Assembly: GCA_966211335.1 (NCBI GenBank)
Contig: CBIHNF010000001.1
Coordinates: forward strand, 1,922,001-1,986,000
Source: JAPWJZ01 sp966211335
GTDB taxonomy: Bacteria; Pseudomonadota; Alphaproteobacteria; Micavibrionales; UBA2020
Direction: 5' to 3'
DNA: 64,000 nucleotides
The position numbers and the translations under genes are program-made. Positions 17,400-26,448 of this stretch are shown here, one piece after another. How positions within the stretch are numbered: position 1 is the stretch's first letter; each line of letters begins with the position of its first letter. The notes under the pieces are model-generated. The model ran no database searches and was not told the DNA's origin. It saw only the letters and a program-made list of their open reading frames with translations.

Positions 17400-19490
17400 T
17401 TACCCTTCAAGTTTGGAAAAATCGGCAACGTCGTTCATGGTACCTGTTATTTGTGCCAGCAGGCTGAGGCGATTGGCGCGAATATTCGCTTCCGGCGCGT
17501 TGACAAGGATTTTGTCAAAGAACTGGTCGACAGTGATGCGCAGGCCAGACATGGCCGACATCACAGTTTTGTAATCTTCCTTTTCAAGGTCAGCCTTGAT
17601 CTTGCCGCCGGAAGCGGCAAGCGCCTTGAACAGGTTTTTTTCCTGCTCTTCCGTCAAAAGAGACTCGTTCACATCTCTACCGGAATAGGTCTTTGCGTCT
17701 TTCTTTTCTTCAATGCGCAAGATATTCGCAGCGCGTTTGTAGCCCGCCAGCAGGTTTACGCCGTCATCCGTCTTAATAAAATCCTGAACTGCATTTACGC
17801 GCGCAACGGCGCGCAGCAGATCATCGTCCGACTTGGTGGCCAGAACGGCGTCGATAACATCAAAGCGCACGCCTTGGTCCTTCAGCGCAACCTTCAGGCG
17901 TTCGGTGAAGAACTGCATAAGCTCTGCCGAAATGTCCTTGAAGGCCTTCAAGCCATTCACCTGATAACCTTTGTAAGCTGCCTCGAACATCGGCGGCAGC
18001 GGCAGGCGCAGTTTGTTTTCAAGAATGATGCGGATGACGCCAAGAGCCGCGCGGCGGAGCGCGAAGGGGTCTTTAGAACCTGTCGGCTTTTCATCGATCG
18101 CGAAGAAGCCGACGAGCGTATCGAACTTGTCAGCAAGCGCGACGCAGATGCTGACGGGTGCGGTAGGGCAGCTGTCATTCGCGCCGATGGGTTTGTAATG
18201 ATCCGAAATCGCTTGTGCGACATCGGCATTTTCCTTGTCATGCAGTGCATAGTAGCGGCCGATGATGCCTTGCACTTCCGGGAACTGGAAGACAACGCCG
18301 GAGGTAAGGTCAGCTTTCGCCAGCAGTGCCGCGCGTGAAGCGAGTTGCTCATCAGCCCCAGTTTTGTCGGCAATGGCGGCGCTCAAAGATTGCAGTCGGG
18401 TGATTTTATCTTTAACGGAGCCAAGCTTCTGGTGGAAGGTGATGCTCTCGAGTGCGGGAACTCGGCTTTCCAGCTTCTGCCGCTTGTCCTGATCCCAGAA
18501 GAACTTTGCGTCGGAGAGGCGGGCGCGGAGGACTTTTTCATTGCCCGCCACAACCTGCTTGCCACCATCCGCCGTTTCCATGTTGGCGATGACGACGAAT
18601 TTGTTGGAAAGTTTGCCCGCGTTATCCAGCAGGGCGATGTACTTCTGGTTGCCGCGCATGGTGGAAATGAGAACTTCCTGTGGCACGTCGAGATATTCTT
18701 TTTCGAAGGTGCCAACCAGTGGCACCGGCCATTCCACGAGGCCCACGATTTCTTCCAGCAATGCGTCGTCTTCTTTGACCTTCAAACCCTCTTTATTCGC
18801 CAAGGCCTGCGATTGTTCGGAAATAATCGCTTTGCGGTCTTCGCGGCTGAGCAAAACGTTATTCTGCTTCAGCTTGTCTTCGTAATCACGGAAATCCGCA
18901 ACGTTGAATTTTCCTTCAGACAGGAAGCGATGGCCTTCCGTTGCGCTGCCAGCCGTCACCGGCGATTCCGTGCCGCCAAGCGCAAAGTTAAGCTCGACGA
19001 CTTTGCCTTTGAACAGGGCGATAATACTGTGCAGCGGACGCACCCACTGGCGCGTGCTTGCCTTCCAGCGCATGGATTTGGGCCATGAAATTTTGTTCAG
19101 TGCATCCTCGGCAATGCCGCCCAGCACATTCGCGGTGGGCTGGCCTTTGACGTTTTCGCGGAAGAACCAGAAAGTACCTTTGGCGCTTTCTTCCTTCACG
19201 CATTTGTCGAGGCTGGTCAGGTTGACGGATTTCAGGAAGCCCTGAATAGCCTGTTCCGGTGCATCCACACGGGGCCCGCGTTTTTCAACCGTCGTATCCG
19301 GCTGCTGTTCGGGGAGGCCGTCGACGACAACGGCAATACGGCGCGGGGTCGAATGTGCTTCCGCTTTCGTGAAGGTCAGGCCTTTTTCGGTGAGGCCTTT
19401 GGTCAGCAGTTCCTTCAGGTCATCCGCCGCCTTCACTTGCATGCGGGCGGGAATTTCTTCGGAGAATAATTCGAGGAGGAATTCGGCCAT
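17400..19490 (-). CDS. glyS: Glycyl-tRNA synthetase beta subunit
   Basis: About 696 residues from ATG 19490, where MAEFLLELFSEEIPARMQ matches the usual GlyS N-terminus; a longer frame to 19619 would overlap glyQ. The beta subunit of the alpha2beta2 bacterial enzyme binds tRNA-Gly. The DKFDTLVGFFAI region and a C-terminal DALR-like domain are present. It starts two bases before the glyQ stop is cleared, so the subunits are coupled. Confidence 0.96.
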   Translation of the reverse strand: MAEFLLELFSEEIPARMQVKAADDLKELLTKGLTEKGLTFTKAEAHSTPRRIAVVVDGLPEQQPDTTVEKRGPRVDAPEQAIQGFLKSVNLTSLDKCVKEESAKGTFWFFRENVKGQPTANVLGGIAEDALNKISWPKSMRWKASTRQWVRPLHSIIALFKGKVVELNFALGGTESPVTAGSATEGHRFLSEGKFNVADFRDYEDKLKQNNVLLSREDRKAIISEQSQALANKEGLKVKEDDALLEEIVGLVEWPVPLVGTFEKEYLDVPQEVLISTMRGNQKYIALLDNAGKLSNKFVVIANMETADGGKQVVAGNEKVLRARLSDAKFFWDQDKRQKLESRVPALESITFHQKLGSVKDKITRLQSLSAAIADKTGADEQLASRAALLAKADLTSGVVFQFPEVQGIIGRYYALHDKENADVAQAISDHYKPIGANDSCPTAPVSICVALADKFDTLVGFFAIDEKPTGSKDPFALRRAALGVIRIILENKLRLPLPPMFEAAYKGYQVNGLKAFKDISAELMQFFTERLKVALKDQGVRFDVIDAVLATKSDDDLLRAVARVNAVQDFIKTDDGVNLLAGYKRAANILRIEEKKDAKTYSGRDVNESLLTEEQEKNLFKALAASGGKIKADLEKEDYKTVMSAMSGLRITVDQFFDKILVNAPEANIRANRLSLLAQITGTMNDVADFSKLEG

Positions 19491-19491
19491 G

Positions 19492-20445
19492 TTACGCGGC
19501 CTCCTGTTTTTGCTGTTCGGTATTGAGGCCGAGCCATGCTTCGCAGCAGCCTTTGGCAAGGGCGCGGACACGGCCGATATATGCCTGACGCTCGACCACG
19601 CTGATCGCACCGCGCGCATCCATGAGGTTGAACAGGTGGCTGGCTTTCAGGCACTGGTCATAGGCCGGCAGTGCGAGGCCTTTGCGGTCTTTCAAGGACG
19701 GATGCGTCGAGCGCACGTTTAACAGCGACTGGCACTCCGCCTCCGCATCCTTGAAATGCTGCATCAGCATATCGGTATTGGCGAATTCAAAGTTATGGGC
19801 GGAATATTCCTGCTCGGCCCGCAGGAAGACATCGCCGTACTTGAACTGGTGGGCATTGCTGCCCGGCGCGACTTCGTTGAAGTTGAGGTCGTAGACGTTG
19901 TTGACGTTTTGTATGTACATGGCAAGACGTTCGAGGCCATAGGTAATCTCGGCCGAAACCGGGCTGCATTCATAGCCGCCGACCTGCTGGAAGTAGGTGA
20001 ACTGCGTGACTTCCATGCCGTCGCACCAGACTTCCCAGCCAAGGCCCCAGGCGCCCAGCGTCGGGCTTTCCCAATCGTCTTCGACGAAGCGGATGTCGTG
20101 GTATTTGGGGTCAAGACCGATGCGCTTCAGGCTCTCGAGATACAGCTCGAGAATGTTCGCAGGCGAGGGCTTCATGATAACTTGATATTGGTAGTAATGC
20201 TGCAGGCGGTTCGGGTTTTCGCCATAGCGGCCGTCTGTAGGGCGGCGGGATGGCTGCACATAGGCGGCATTCCATGTTTCGGGCCCGAGGGCGCGCAGGG
20301 TCGTCGCGGGGTGAAAGGTGCCGGCACCGACTTCCATGTCATACGGCTGCAGAATAAGGCAGCCTTGTTCTGACCAGAACTTGTGCAATTCGAGAATTAG
20401 ATTCTGGAAACTTAAGGGTTTTTTTGTCTCTGGCATTGTCATCAT
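19492..20445 (-). CDS. glyQ: Glycyl-tRNA synthetase alpha subunit
   Basis: 317 residues. It is a class II synthetase core with SFQNLILELHKFWSEQGCLILQPYDMEVGAGTF-type opening (shown in part), PSRRPTDGRYGENPNRLQHY and YGLERLAMYIQ. It activates glycine with ATP. The start may be any of three close ATGs (20445, 20442, 20436); GGGA lies best for the last. It is the first gene of glyQ-glyS-ppdK. Confidence 0.96.
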   Translation of the reverse strand: MMTMPETKKPLSFQNLILELHKFWSEQGCLILQPYDMEVGAGTFHPATTLRALGPETWNAAYVQPSRRPTDGRYGENPNRLQHYYQYQVIMKPSPANILELYLESLKRIGLDPKYHDIRFVEDDWESPTLGAWGLGWEVWCDGMEVTQFTYFQQVGGYECSPVSAEITYGLERLAMYIQNVNNVYDLNFNEVAPGSNAHQFKYGDVFLRAEQEYSAHNFEFANTDMLMQHFKDAEAECQSLLNVRSTHPSLKDRKGLALPAYDQCLKASHLFNLMDARGAISVVERQAYIGRVRALAKGCCEAWLGLNTEQQKQEAA

Positions 20446-20542
20446 TCCCGATTTAATGTGGGCTACACATTAGCACGCGAAATAACAAATTTCCAAGCCG
20501 TCTTTGCTGCGTTGCAGCGCGGCTTTTTGAAGGTTTCTAGCC

Positions 20543-20869
20543 ATGAAAAAGCTAAGCGAGCAATTCAATACTATCGCCGTCAAAAAGGGCGAGTTTTTTA
20601 CTGTCGACCTCGCCACCAATGGCGCGTCGACGGGCTACATGTGGGACCTGCAGGTCACGTCCGGTAATGCTTCGGTTATCCGCAAGGATTACATCGATCC
20701 CGCATCGCGCAAGGATGACGAGTTCGTCTGCGGCAATACGGTCATCGAACGCACGATCATGCAGGCGAAGGAAGACGGCGTGATCGAGATAACGGCTGAT
20801 TACCAACGCCCCTGGATGAAAGGAACGCCGCCAGCTAAAAGCTTGAAATTCAAAGTGAACGTCGGTTAA
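20543..20869 (+). CDS. Chagasin-like cysteine protease inhibitor (I42), without signal peptide
   Basis: 108 residues. A chagasin loop NGASTGYMW (about residues 26-34) corresponds to the NPTTGY loop, and QRPWMKG (about residues 90-96) to the RPW loop of family I42 inhibitors, which plug papain-like active sites. Bacterial members are often exported, but this one starts MKKLSEQFNT with no hydrophobic segment, so it would stay in the cytoplasm unless the start is wrong. It stands alone, divergent from glyQ. Confidence 0.75.
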   Translation: MKKLSEQFNTIAVKKGEFFTVDLATNGASTGYMWDLQVTSGNASVIRKDYIDPASRKDDEFVCGNTVIERTIMQAKEDGVIEITADYQRPWMKGTPPAKSLKFKVNVG

Positions 20870-20980
20870 AGAACCCGAATTCACTCAAACGCCAGCCCAT
20901 TCCTTTAAGATTTTTCAGGTACTTAACCGGAGCATATGCCTGCTTAACCGGCCCTTAATCTTTTTGCCATATCCTCGTGG

Positions 20981-20986
20981 TATAAT
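20981..20986 (+). promoter_or_regulatory. Perfect -10 hexamer upstream of the 91-residue gene
   Basis: TATAAT lies 33 bases before the ATG at 21020. No good -35 is found at 16-18 bp, so the promoter may need an activator or an extended -10. Confidence 0.4.
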
Positions 20987-21019
20987 TTTAGGTATTGGGG
21001 CAACCGGCGGTTTTTTAAA

Positions 21020-21295
21020 ATGATTTCAGAGAGCGTGCTTATTTTCGGGGCGACGGGTAACGTCGTGATGGTGATTAATGGGGCGCTTCCTAAGAACGTG
21101 CCCGTCATGTTCAAGGTCGGCGCGAGCAAAATCGACCTCATCATCGACCAGAACGTGCTGTATTCGGAGCGGGGCCTCAGTCCTTATATCTGCCAGAAGC
21201 TGAACGAGAAGAACGAAATCGGCCTGTTGGAAGTGATTGATTCCTCCAACCCGCCGCGGCACCTCACCAATATCGCCTATCAGTACGCATCATAG
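21020..21295 (+). CDS. Small hypothetical protein
   Basis: 91 residues, mixed alpha/beta, without signal peptide. The N-terminal strands VLIFGATGNVVMVING look like a small beta-rich domain. I do not recognise the family. A perfect TATAAT lies 33 bp upstream. The next gene starts 9 bp after its stop with a GGA ribosome site formed just past that stop, so the two form a unit. Confidence 0.65.
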   Translation: MISESVLIFGATGNVVMVINGALPKNVPVMFKVGASKIDLIIDQNVLYSERGLSPYICQKLNEKNEIGLLEVIDSSNPPRHLTNIAYQYAS

Positions 21296-21304
21296 GAATT
21301 GCCC

Positions 21305-21754
21305 ATGAAAAGCCAGATGTCGGCAGGGGATTTAGCGAAAGAAACCATCGGCGCCAGCGGCTCGACGGTTGGTAAGCCGAACAGCTACCTGATGGGCATC
21401 GTCAAGAACGTGATTTTTGCGGGCGTGGTGCTGACCGCAGCGCAGCAGATGATGGACAACAAGATGCGACCGGGCGCATCGGTTCTCGATACGCTCGGCA
21501 ACAGCGGTGAAGCCTTCACCAAAACACCCAATGGCGGCCTTGCCCGCATGATTATGGCGGGAGCTCTACTCGAGGGCACATTCAAATTAATGGACGCCGT
21601 CACAGGTAAGCCGACGCAGGACCAGGTCAAGGAAATGCAGGCGCATGATGCGGAGATAAAATCCGAAATCGCCAAGCAAGATGCGATCAAGGCCGAAGCA
21701 GGCGTCGAGGAAGACAGACGCCGCGCCTTCTTCAACAAGCCGCCAAGCATGTAA
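21305..21754 (+). CDS. Hypothetical protein with one hydrophobic segment
   Basis: 149 residues from ATG 21305; a TTG six bases earlier is too close to the ribosome site. One hydrophobic segment (IVKNVIFAGVVLTAAQQMM) and an amphipathic second one (MIMAGALLEGTFKLM) precede a charged, lysine and glutamate-rich C-terminal helix. It could be a small membrane-associated protein. Function unknown; probably co-transcribed with the 91-residue gene upstream. Confidence 0.65.
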   Translation: MKSQMSAGDLAKETIGASGSTVGKPNSYLMGIVKNVIFAGVVLTAAQQMMDNKMRPGASVLDTLGNSGEAFTKTPNGGLARMIMAGALLEGTFKLMDAVTGKPTQDQVKEMQAHDAEIKSEIAKQDAIKAEAGVEEDRRRAFFNKPPSM

Positions 21755-21772
21755 TCCAGAAAATTTCTTGAT

Positions 21773-22504
21773 TTAAAGCTTAAGTGGCCGTGCAGGTCGC
21801 TCGAGGCTGACGTACTTTGCAGGCTCGATTTTTACAGGCGCAATATTAACGGGCGTGACCGTGACAGGTGATCTGGTGAAGCGGCTGTCCGTCGCCGGTG
21901 TTTCCGGTTCTTTCGGCTGCATAAAGCCGGAGCCGAGCTGCAGGCACTTCGCCTGCTTTTCACCTTCAAGAAGCATTTTCGAGGTCGATGTCACGTCGAT
22001 CTTTGCAGCCTCCATGCGCGCTGCGGCATTGTGCCATTCTTTTTCAAACGGCGCTTCGGGCTGGTTGGTGAGATCTTTGGGGACAGCAACAGGAATGCCA
22101 AGGCCTTGCTTGATCGTTGTTGCAGTACCTTCGCTGCAGGCTTCGAAGTAAAGCCCCGCGAGAATAATTTTGCCGGGATTAATTTTGGCGAGATTGACGA
22201 GGAAGCCGGAATCAAGCCCCTTGCCGTCATTATTCGTGACCTCGTGATCACCTTCCTTAAACGCCGGATTACGCTTCTTTTCGCCTTCGCCGTCAAAAGC
22301 GTTGCCGTTGAAATCGCTGGTGCGCGCGTAAGACCAGATGATGCCGGCCACATGCGGGCGGATTTCTTCCACGAAATCGTTGATTTTCTGGCGCAGAGCT
22401 ACATCTTCCGGATTTCTGCCATCCAGATATTTGTCTTGCACGTGATTCAGCAACACATAAGTGCCGGCGAATTCATGAATAACCGAGGTGCCCTTTTCCG
22501 TCAT
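21773..22504 (-). CDS. Hypothetical protein with proline/valine-rich tail
   Basis: 243 residues without signal peptide. The N-terminal 140 residues look globular (VIHEFAGTYVLLNHVQDKYLDG; EEIRPHVAGIIWSYARTSD). The last 45 residues are rich in proline, valine and threonine and look unstructured. No family recognised. There is no clear Shine-Dalgarno; a TATACT element ends eight bases before the ATG, which would give a nearly leaderless message if used. Confidence 0.65.
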   Translation of the reverse strand: MTEKGTSVIHEFAGTYVLLNHVQDKYLDGRNPEDVALRQKINDFVEEIRPHVAGIIWSYARTSDFNGNAFDGEGEKKRNPAFKEGDHEVTNNDGKGLDSGFLVNLAKINPGKIILAGLYFEACSEGTATTIKQGLGIPVAVPKDLTNQPEAPFEKEWHNAAARMEAAKIDVTSTSKMLLEGEKQAKCLQLGSGFMQPKEPETPATDSRFTRSPVTVTPVNIAPVKIEPAKYVSLERPARPLKL

Positions 22505-22551
22505 AAAAAACAGTATACCACGAATTTCCGTGGGCGGGTAAAGCAGCTCGT

Positions 22552-23304
22552 TTAATCAAGGGGAAACAACGGTTTGGCGTCCCGCAGAATGGCGTCTGCG
22601 GCGGCTGTGTAGCTTCCATCCGCTTCATGGATGACGAGGCCCGGCTTTAATATCATACCGCGGAAACGCTCCTTACGGGCGAGGATGATGACGCGTTTGG
22701 CGTCGTCGCCGACGCGGGAGAGCAGTGGCTGCACAGTGAGACTGCCGAACCAACGCCGCGCCACCAGCGTCGAGATAATTTCATCCATGCGGTCGGCGCG
22801 ATGTATGAGCACTAGGCTGCCGCCACTGATGAGCTTGCGGTGGCCATATTTTATCCAGTCCAGCAGCGTCGCGCCGGAACCCGCTTCCTCATGCGACATG
22901 GCCTTGATTTTTTCTGGAGATACGGTGCCGCCATCCTGATACGGCGGGTTCATCATGACGACCCCAAATGCGCCATCGGGCAGGGTGGTTTCCTCAAGGA
23001 TGCTGCCCTCGACAAAGCGTGTCAGCGCCTCGACGTCATTCAGCGCCGCGTTCCGCCTTGCTATGGCGACCAGCTCGCCTTGCGTATCGATGCCGGTCAG
23101 ATGCGCATTGCGCGTCCGCGCCAGCACACATAGACCTGCGGAGCCGACGCCGCAGCCAACATCCAGCAGCTGCATCTTGTCTTTCAGCGGCACGGCGGCG
23201 GCAAGTAAAACGGTATCAATCGAGGCATGAAACCCAACTTCGGGCTGCATCAGCGCAACACGACCGTTGAGAAGAGTTGTGTTGACGACGGGAATGTCAG
23301 TCAT
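22552..23304 (-). CDS. TrmN6-like tRNA1(Val) adenine-N6 methyltransferase
   Basis: About 250 residues from ATG 23304. SAM motif I is LLDVGCGVGSAGLCVLAR, and the N6-adenine/glutamine type motif IV NPPY is seen in VVMMNPPYQDGG. TLLNGRVALMQPEVGFHASIDTVLLAA at the start is typical of the COG4123 group that includes E. coli TrmN6, which methylates A37 of tRNA1-Val. It overlaps the end of the DUF2007 gene by eight bases. A protein-glutamine methylase is a less likely alternative. Confidence 0.82.
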   Translation of the reverse strand: MTDIPVVNTTLLNGRVALMQPEVGFHASIDTVLLAAAVPLKDKMQLLDVGCGVGSAGLCVLARTRNAHLTGIDTQGELVAIARRNAALNDVEALTRFVEGSILEETTLPDGAFGVVMMNPPYQDGGTVSPEKIKAMSHEEAGSGATLLDWIKYGHRKLISGGSLVLIHRADRMDEIISTLVARRWFGSLTVQPLLSRVGDDAKRVIILARKERFRGMILKPGLVIHEADGSYTAAADAILRDAKPLFPLD

Positions 23305-23533
23305 GTTCTTGCTCGTCATCATCAAAAAGTCCCGCATCCTCCAGAACATCCATGGCCGAGTCATAGTCGTCATCCAATACCATAAACCTGCATCCGCTGA
23401 TGTTATCCAGGTTACCGCCGAGCATGGCATTCAAATGTTCGCCCATGGCAAAAAACTCGATATTCGCGCTTTGCAGCAGCGATTTAACGATGGCGATCTC
23501 GGCAATGTCCTGAGTTCTGAAAATTTCCTGCAT
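23297..23533 (-). CDS. DUF2007 putative signal-transducing protein
   Basis: 78 residues, with MQEIFRTQDIAEIAIVKSLL and the central FMVLDDDYDSAMDVLEDAGL, typical of DUF2007, a small ferredoxin-like fold of unknown role. It overlaps the methyltransferase start by eight bases. The acidic tail DDDEQEHD is probably flexible. Confidence 0.8.
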   Translation of the reverse strand: MQEIFRTQDIAEIAIVKSLLQSANIEFFAMGEHLNAMLGGNLDNISGCRFMVLDDDYDSAMDVLEDAGLFDDDEQEHD

Positions 23534-23617
23534 AAACGACTGGTTTAGTTGACTTGAATTGTTTTATGAATACGCATCTGTAATATACAGGTGATTGCCA
23601 CGGCGGGGGAGATGAAA

Positions 23618-24067
23618 ATGAGCGAGGAGCGTCTGGATTTATTCGAGGTCTTTCATCTTTACGCGACCACGAGCCAGCAGCACCTTGGCGAACAACTGCC
23701 CGAGGTAAAGGAAATCTCGGTTTTTGACTGGGATCATTACGTTTCCATTATGGCCTTCTACCTCAGCCTCAATAAAATCAGGGAAGCCTGCCCGGATGAG
23801 GCGACGCATCAGGCCGTGCTGGGTGATATTTACCGCCGCTTCGTTGAGCTGTTCCCGGACTTCATCAACGAAAAAAACAAGCTGATGGAATTTATGGACG
23901 GCAAGAGCTTCGAGCAGCGGGATGATTTTATTGGCACGCTCGGCATCTGGCTCGCATGCAGTCTTTACAAAGAAACCATACATGAAGTGACGCCCGAGCA
24001 GTTCAAGATCGGCGTGCTGGCGACGGAAATTATCGCCGACGACATCGTGGACTATTTCAGCGAATAA
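23618..24067 (+). CDS. Hypothetical acidic helical protein upstream of ispB
   Basis: About 149 residues from ATG 23618, with GGGGGAG six bases upstream; ATG 23612 is too close. It is acidic and helical, with no signal peptide. It ends 13 bp before the polyprenyl synthase start and is likely co-transcribed with it. No family recognised. Confidence 0.7.
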   Translation: MSEERLDLFEVFHLYATTSQQHLGEQLPEVKEISVFDWDHYVSIMAFYLSLNKIREACPDEATHQAVLGDIYRRFVELFPDFINEKNKLMEFMDGKSFEQRDDFIGTLGIWLACSLYKETIHEVTPEQFKIGVLATEIIADDIVDYFSE

Positions 24068-24080
24068 GAACGGAAAAACC

Positions 24081-25088
24081 ATGACCAAAGCCGCCCTTAA
24101 AAGCCCTGATGCCAACCCGCTGGAACGCCTTGCAAAGTCGCTGAAGGCTGATCTGGATCTCGTAAATGCGCTGATCATTGATCGCATGCAGTCTGACATT
24201 CCGCTGATACCGGAACTGGCCGGCCACCTGATTGCTGCCGGCGGCAAACGCATCCGTCCGCTGATGACTTTGGCTTCGGCGGCGCTGTTCGGCTACACCG
24301 GCGATCGTCACCACCGCCTTTCGGCCTGCGTCGAGTTTATCCACACTGCAACGCTGTTGCATGACGATGTGGTGGACGCGTCCGACCAGCGCCGCGGCAA
24401 GGCTTCCGCGAATGCTATCTTCGGCAATGAGGCGGCCGTGCTGGTGGGGGATTTCCTGTTCAGCCGATCGTTTCAGCTGATGGTGGAAGATGGCTCGCTT
24501 GATGTGCTGCGCATCCTGTCCAACGCCTCCGCTGTTATCGCGGAAGGCGAGGTACTGCAGCTGTCGACCGCCAATAACCTTGAAACCACGCAAGACCAGT
24601 ACCTCGACGTCATCGGCGCAAAAACGGCGGAGCTGTTCGCAGCTGCCTGCGAGGTTGGTGCTGTTGTCGCAGGCCGCGATCCTGCCGAATGCGAAGCAAT
24701 CAGAAACTACGGCATGTACCTTGGCATGGGATTCCAGATTTCAGACGATGTGCTGGATTATTCGGCATCGGAAGAGCTGCTCGGCAAATCCCTCGGCGAT
24801 GATTTCCGCGAAGGCAAAATGACATTGCCTGTTTTGATGGCGCTTGAAAAAGCGACGGCGGAGGAAAAAACTTTCTGGCAGCGCTGCCTTGGCGACCTTG
24901 ACCAGAAACCCGGCGACTTCGAGGAAGCCTTGCGTATCTTCGAGCGGCACAATGCCCTCGGCCGTTCGATGGATACGGCGCGCGATTTTGCGGCGCGGGG
25001 CCGAAAGCTTCTGAATGATCTGCCGGGTAACAAATACCGTGACGACCTTGCCGACCTCATCACCTTTGCCGTCGAGCGCGAATACTGA
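24081..25088 (+). CDS. ispB: Polyprenyl diphosphate synthase (octaprenyl/decaprenyl type)
   Basis: 335 residues. The two aspartate-rich motifs bind magnesium-diphosphate: DDVVD at about 95-99 and DDVLD at about 222-226, with GGKRIRP at 54-60 binding isopentenyl diphosphate. The small residues before the first motif (TATLLH) suit a long-chain product, so it probably makes the ubiquinone side chain. A coq10-like gene and ispDF are also in the window. The gene follows the acidic unknown protein by 13 bp. Confidence 0.92.
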   Translation: MTKAALKSPDANPLERLAKSLKADLDLVNALIIDRMQSDIPLIPELAGHLIAAGGKRIRPLMTLASAALFGYTGDRHHRLSACVEFIHTATLLHDDVVDASDQRRGKASANAIFGNEAAVLVGDFLFSRSFQLMVEDGSLDVLRILSNASAVIAEGEVLQLSTANNLETTQDQYLDVIGAKTAELFAAACEVGAVVAGRDPAECEAIRNYGMYLGMGFQISDDVLDYSASEELLGKSLGDDFREGKMTLPVLMALEKATAEEKTFWQRCLGDLDQKPGDFEEALRIFERHNALGRSMDTARDFAARGRKLLNDLPGNKYRDDLADLITFAVEREY

Positions 25089-25181
25089 TTTTCGCCAGTT
25101 TTTACAGTTACTTGGCGAATCAGATTGCAGAGCTGTTCAAAATGTGCGACATAAGCACTTCTAAATTGCTCCCGTACCCGT

Positions 25182-25258
25182 CGGAATGTAGCTCAGCCTG
25201 GTAGAGTGCTTGCTTCGGGAGCAAGAGGCCCAGGGTTCGAATCCCTGCATTCCGACCA
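25182..25258 (+). tRNA. tRNA-Pro (anticodon CGG), CCA encoded
   Basis: 77 bases fold as a full cloverleaf: acceptor CGGAATG with CATTCCG, D stem GCTC with GAGT, anticodon stem CTTGC with GCAAG around a TTCGGGA loop, five-base variable loop, T stem CAGGG with CCCTG around TTCGAAT, then discriminator A and CCA. Anticodon CGG reads proline CCG codons. A run of T follows directly and may help end transcription. Confidence 0.97.
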
Positions 25259-25322
25259 CTTTTTTTAGAATCGCTCTCAACAATCAAAAAACTGTTTTTG
25301 ATGCAAGTCGCTCGCAACTGGC

Positions 25323-26276
25323 TTACAAGCTGCTGGCGGCATGCAGCTTTTCAACGTTTTCCGCGCTCAATTTCAGCGATACGGATTTCACAAGGTCACT
25401 CAGCTGTTCCAGTGTCGTTGCGCTGGCGATCGGTGCGGTTACAGAGGGCCGCGCGATGAGCCAGGCGAGGGCGACCTGTGCTTGGGTTGCCTTGGAATCT
25501 TCTGCTACTTCATCGAGCGCCTTCAGAATACGGAAGCCACGCTCGTTCAAATAATTCTGCCCGACCGAGCCGCCGCGCGTTGATTCGCCGAGGTCTGCTT
25601 CCGAGCGGTACTTGCCGCTCAAGAAACCGCGGGCCAAGGAGTAGTAGGAGATCACGCCAACTTCATTCTTCACGCAAACAGCTTCAAGCGCGTCCTCATA
25701 TACCTTGCGGTCATACAAATTGTAATGCGGCTGTAAGCTTTGGTAACTCGGCAGTCCCAGTTCCTTCGACTTATCAATTGCGCTTTGCAGCCGTTCCGCC
25801 GAGAAGTTCGAGGCACCAATCGCCCGCACCTTGCCGGCTTTGATCAGCGTCGCATAAGCCTCCAGCGATTCCTGTTGCAGCACCGTTTCATCATCTTTAT
25901 GCGATTGGTAAAGATCGATGTATTCGGTCTGCAGGCGGCGCAAGCTGCCTTCGACGGATTCAAGAATGTATTTCTTCGACAGGCCTTTTTTATCCGGCGC
26001 CATGTCATAGCCGACCTTGGTCGCGATAATCACATCCTGCCGCTTGCCGGTTTTCTTCAGCCAGTTGCCGATGATGGTTTCGGACTCGCCGCCTTTATTG
26101 CCGGGCGCCCAGACGGAATAGACATCCGCCGTATCGATGAAGTCGAGGCCCGCGCCTGTCAGCGCGTCGAGGATTTTGAAGGACTGTGCTTCATCAATCG
26201 TCCAGCCGAAGACGTTGCCGCCAAAGCAGAGTGGCGAGACGAAGAGGCCAGATTTACCAAGAGCGCGTTTTTGCAT
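25323..26276 (-). CDS. Aldo/keto reductase
   Basis: 317 residues, TIM-barrel NADPH-dependent reductase. FIDTADVYS carries the catalytic aspartate and tyrosine, YIDLYQSHKDD the catalytic histidine, and the C-terminal SVTAPIASATTLEQL binds the cofactor. AAGGA precedes the ATG. The group is the YajO/Gcy-type oxidoreductases; the substrate cannot be told. It is divergent from the iron operon and shares its 330-bp upstream region. Confidence 0.9.
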   Translation of the reverse strand: MQKRALGKSGLFVSPLCFGGNVFGWTIDEAQSFKILDALTGAGLDFIDTADVYSVWAPGNKGGESETIIGNWLKKTGKRQDVIIATKVGYDMAPDKKGLSKKYILESVEGSLRRLQTEYIDLYQSHKDDETVLQQESLEAYATLIKAGKVRAIGASNFSAERLQSAIDKSKELGLPSYQSLQPHYNLYDRKVYEDALEAVCVKNEVGVISYYSLARGFLSGKYRSEADLGESTRGGSVGQNYLNERGFRILKALDEVAEDSKATQAQVALAWLIARPSVTAPIASATTLEQLSDLVKSVSLKLSAENVEKLHAASSL

Positions 26277-26418
26277 GGGTCGAATCCTTTATCGAGGGAG
26301 GAGGGTTTAAATATGGGGCATCTCGAGTCCCCTGACAAAAGCAAACTGGACAGCTGTTCATTTAGCCTGTGGATATCCTTGTTAAGCCACTGTTTATAAT
26401 CATCATCTCATTTAAATT

Positions 26419-26447
26419 TTGACAGGTCAAAATAACCACTTTACAAC
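26419..26447 (+). promoter_or_regulatory. Sigma70-like promoter for the cupredoxin/FTR1 operon
   Basis: A perfect TTGACA (26419-26424), a 17-bp spacer and TACAAC (26442-26447; 4 of 6). The predicted transcription start falls inside the adjoining Fur-box-like site. Confidence 0.6.
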
Positions 26448-26448
26448 T

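Noticed and set aside
17376..18338. Long open frame on the plus strand opposite glyS
   Set aside because: It lies antisense to a well-supported synthetase and its translation has no recognisable domain; long antisense frames are expected in GC-rich genes.
25182..25258. tRNA-Pro as an integration site for a mobile island
   Set aside because: No integrase, direct repeat of the tRNA end or phage gene was found on either side.
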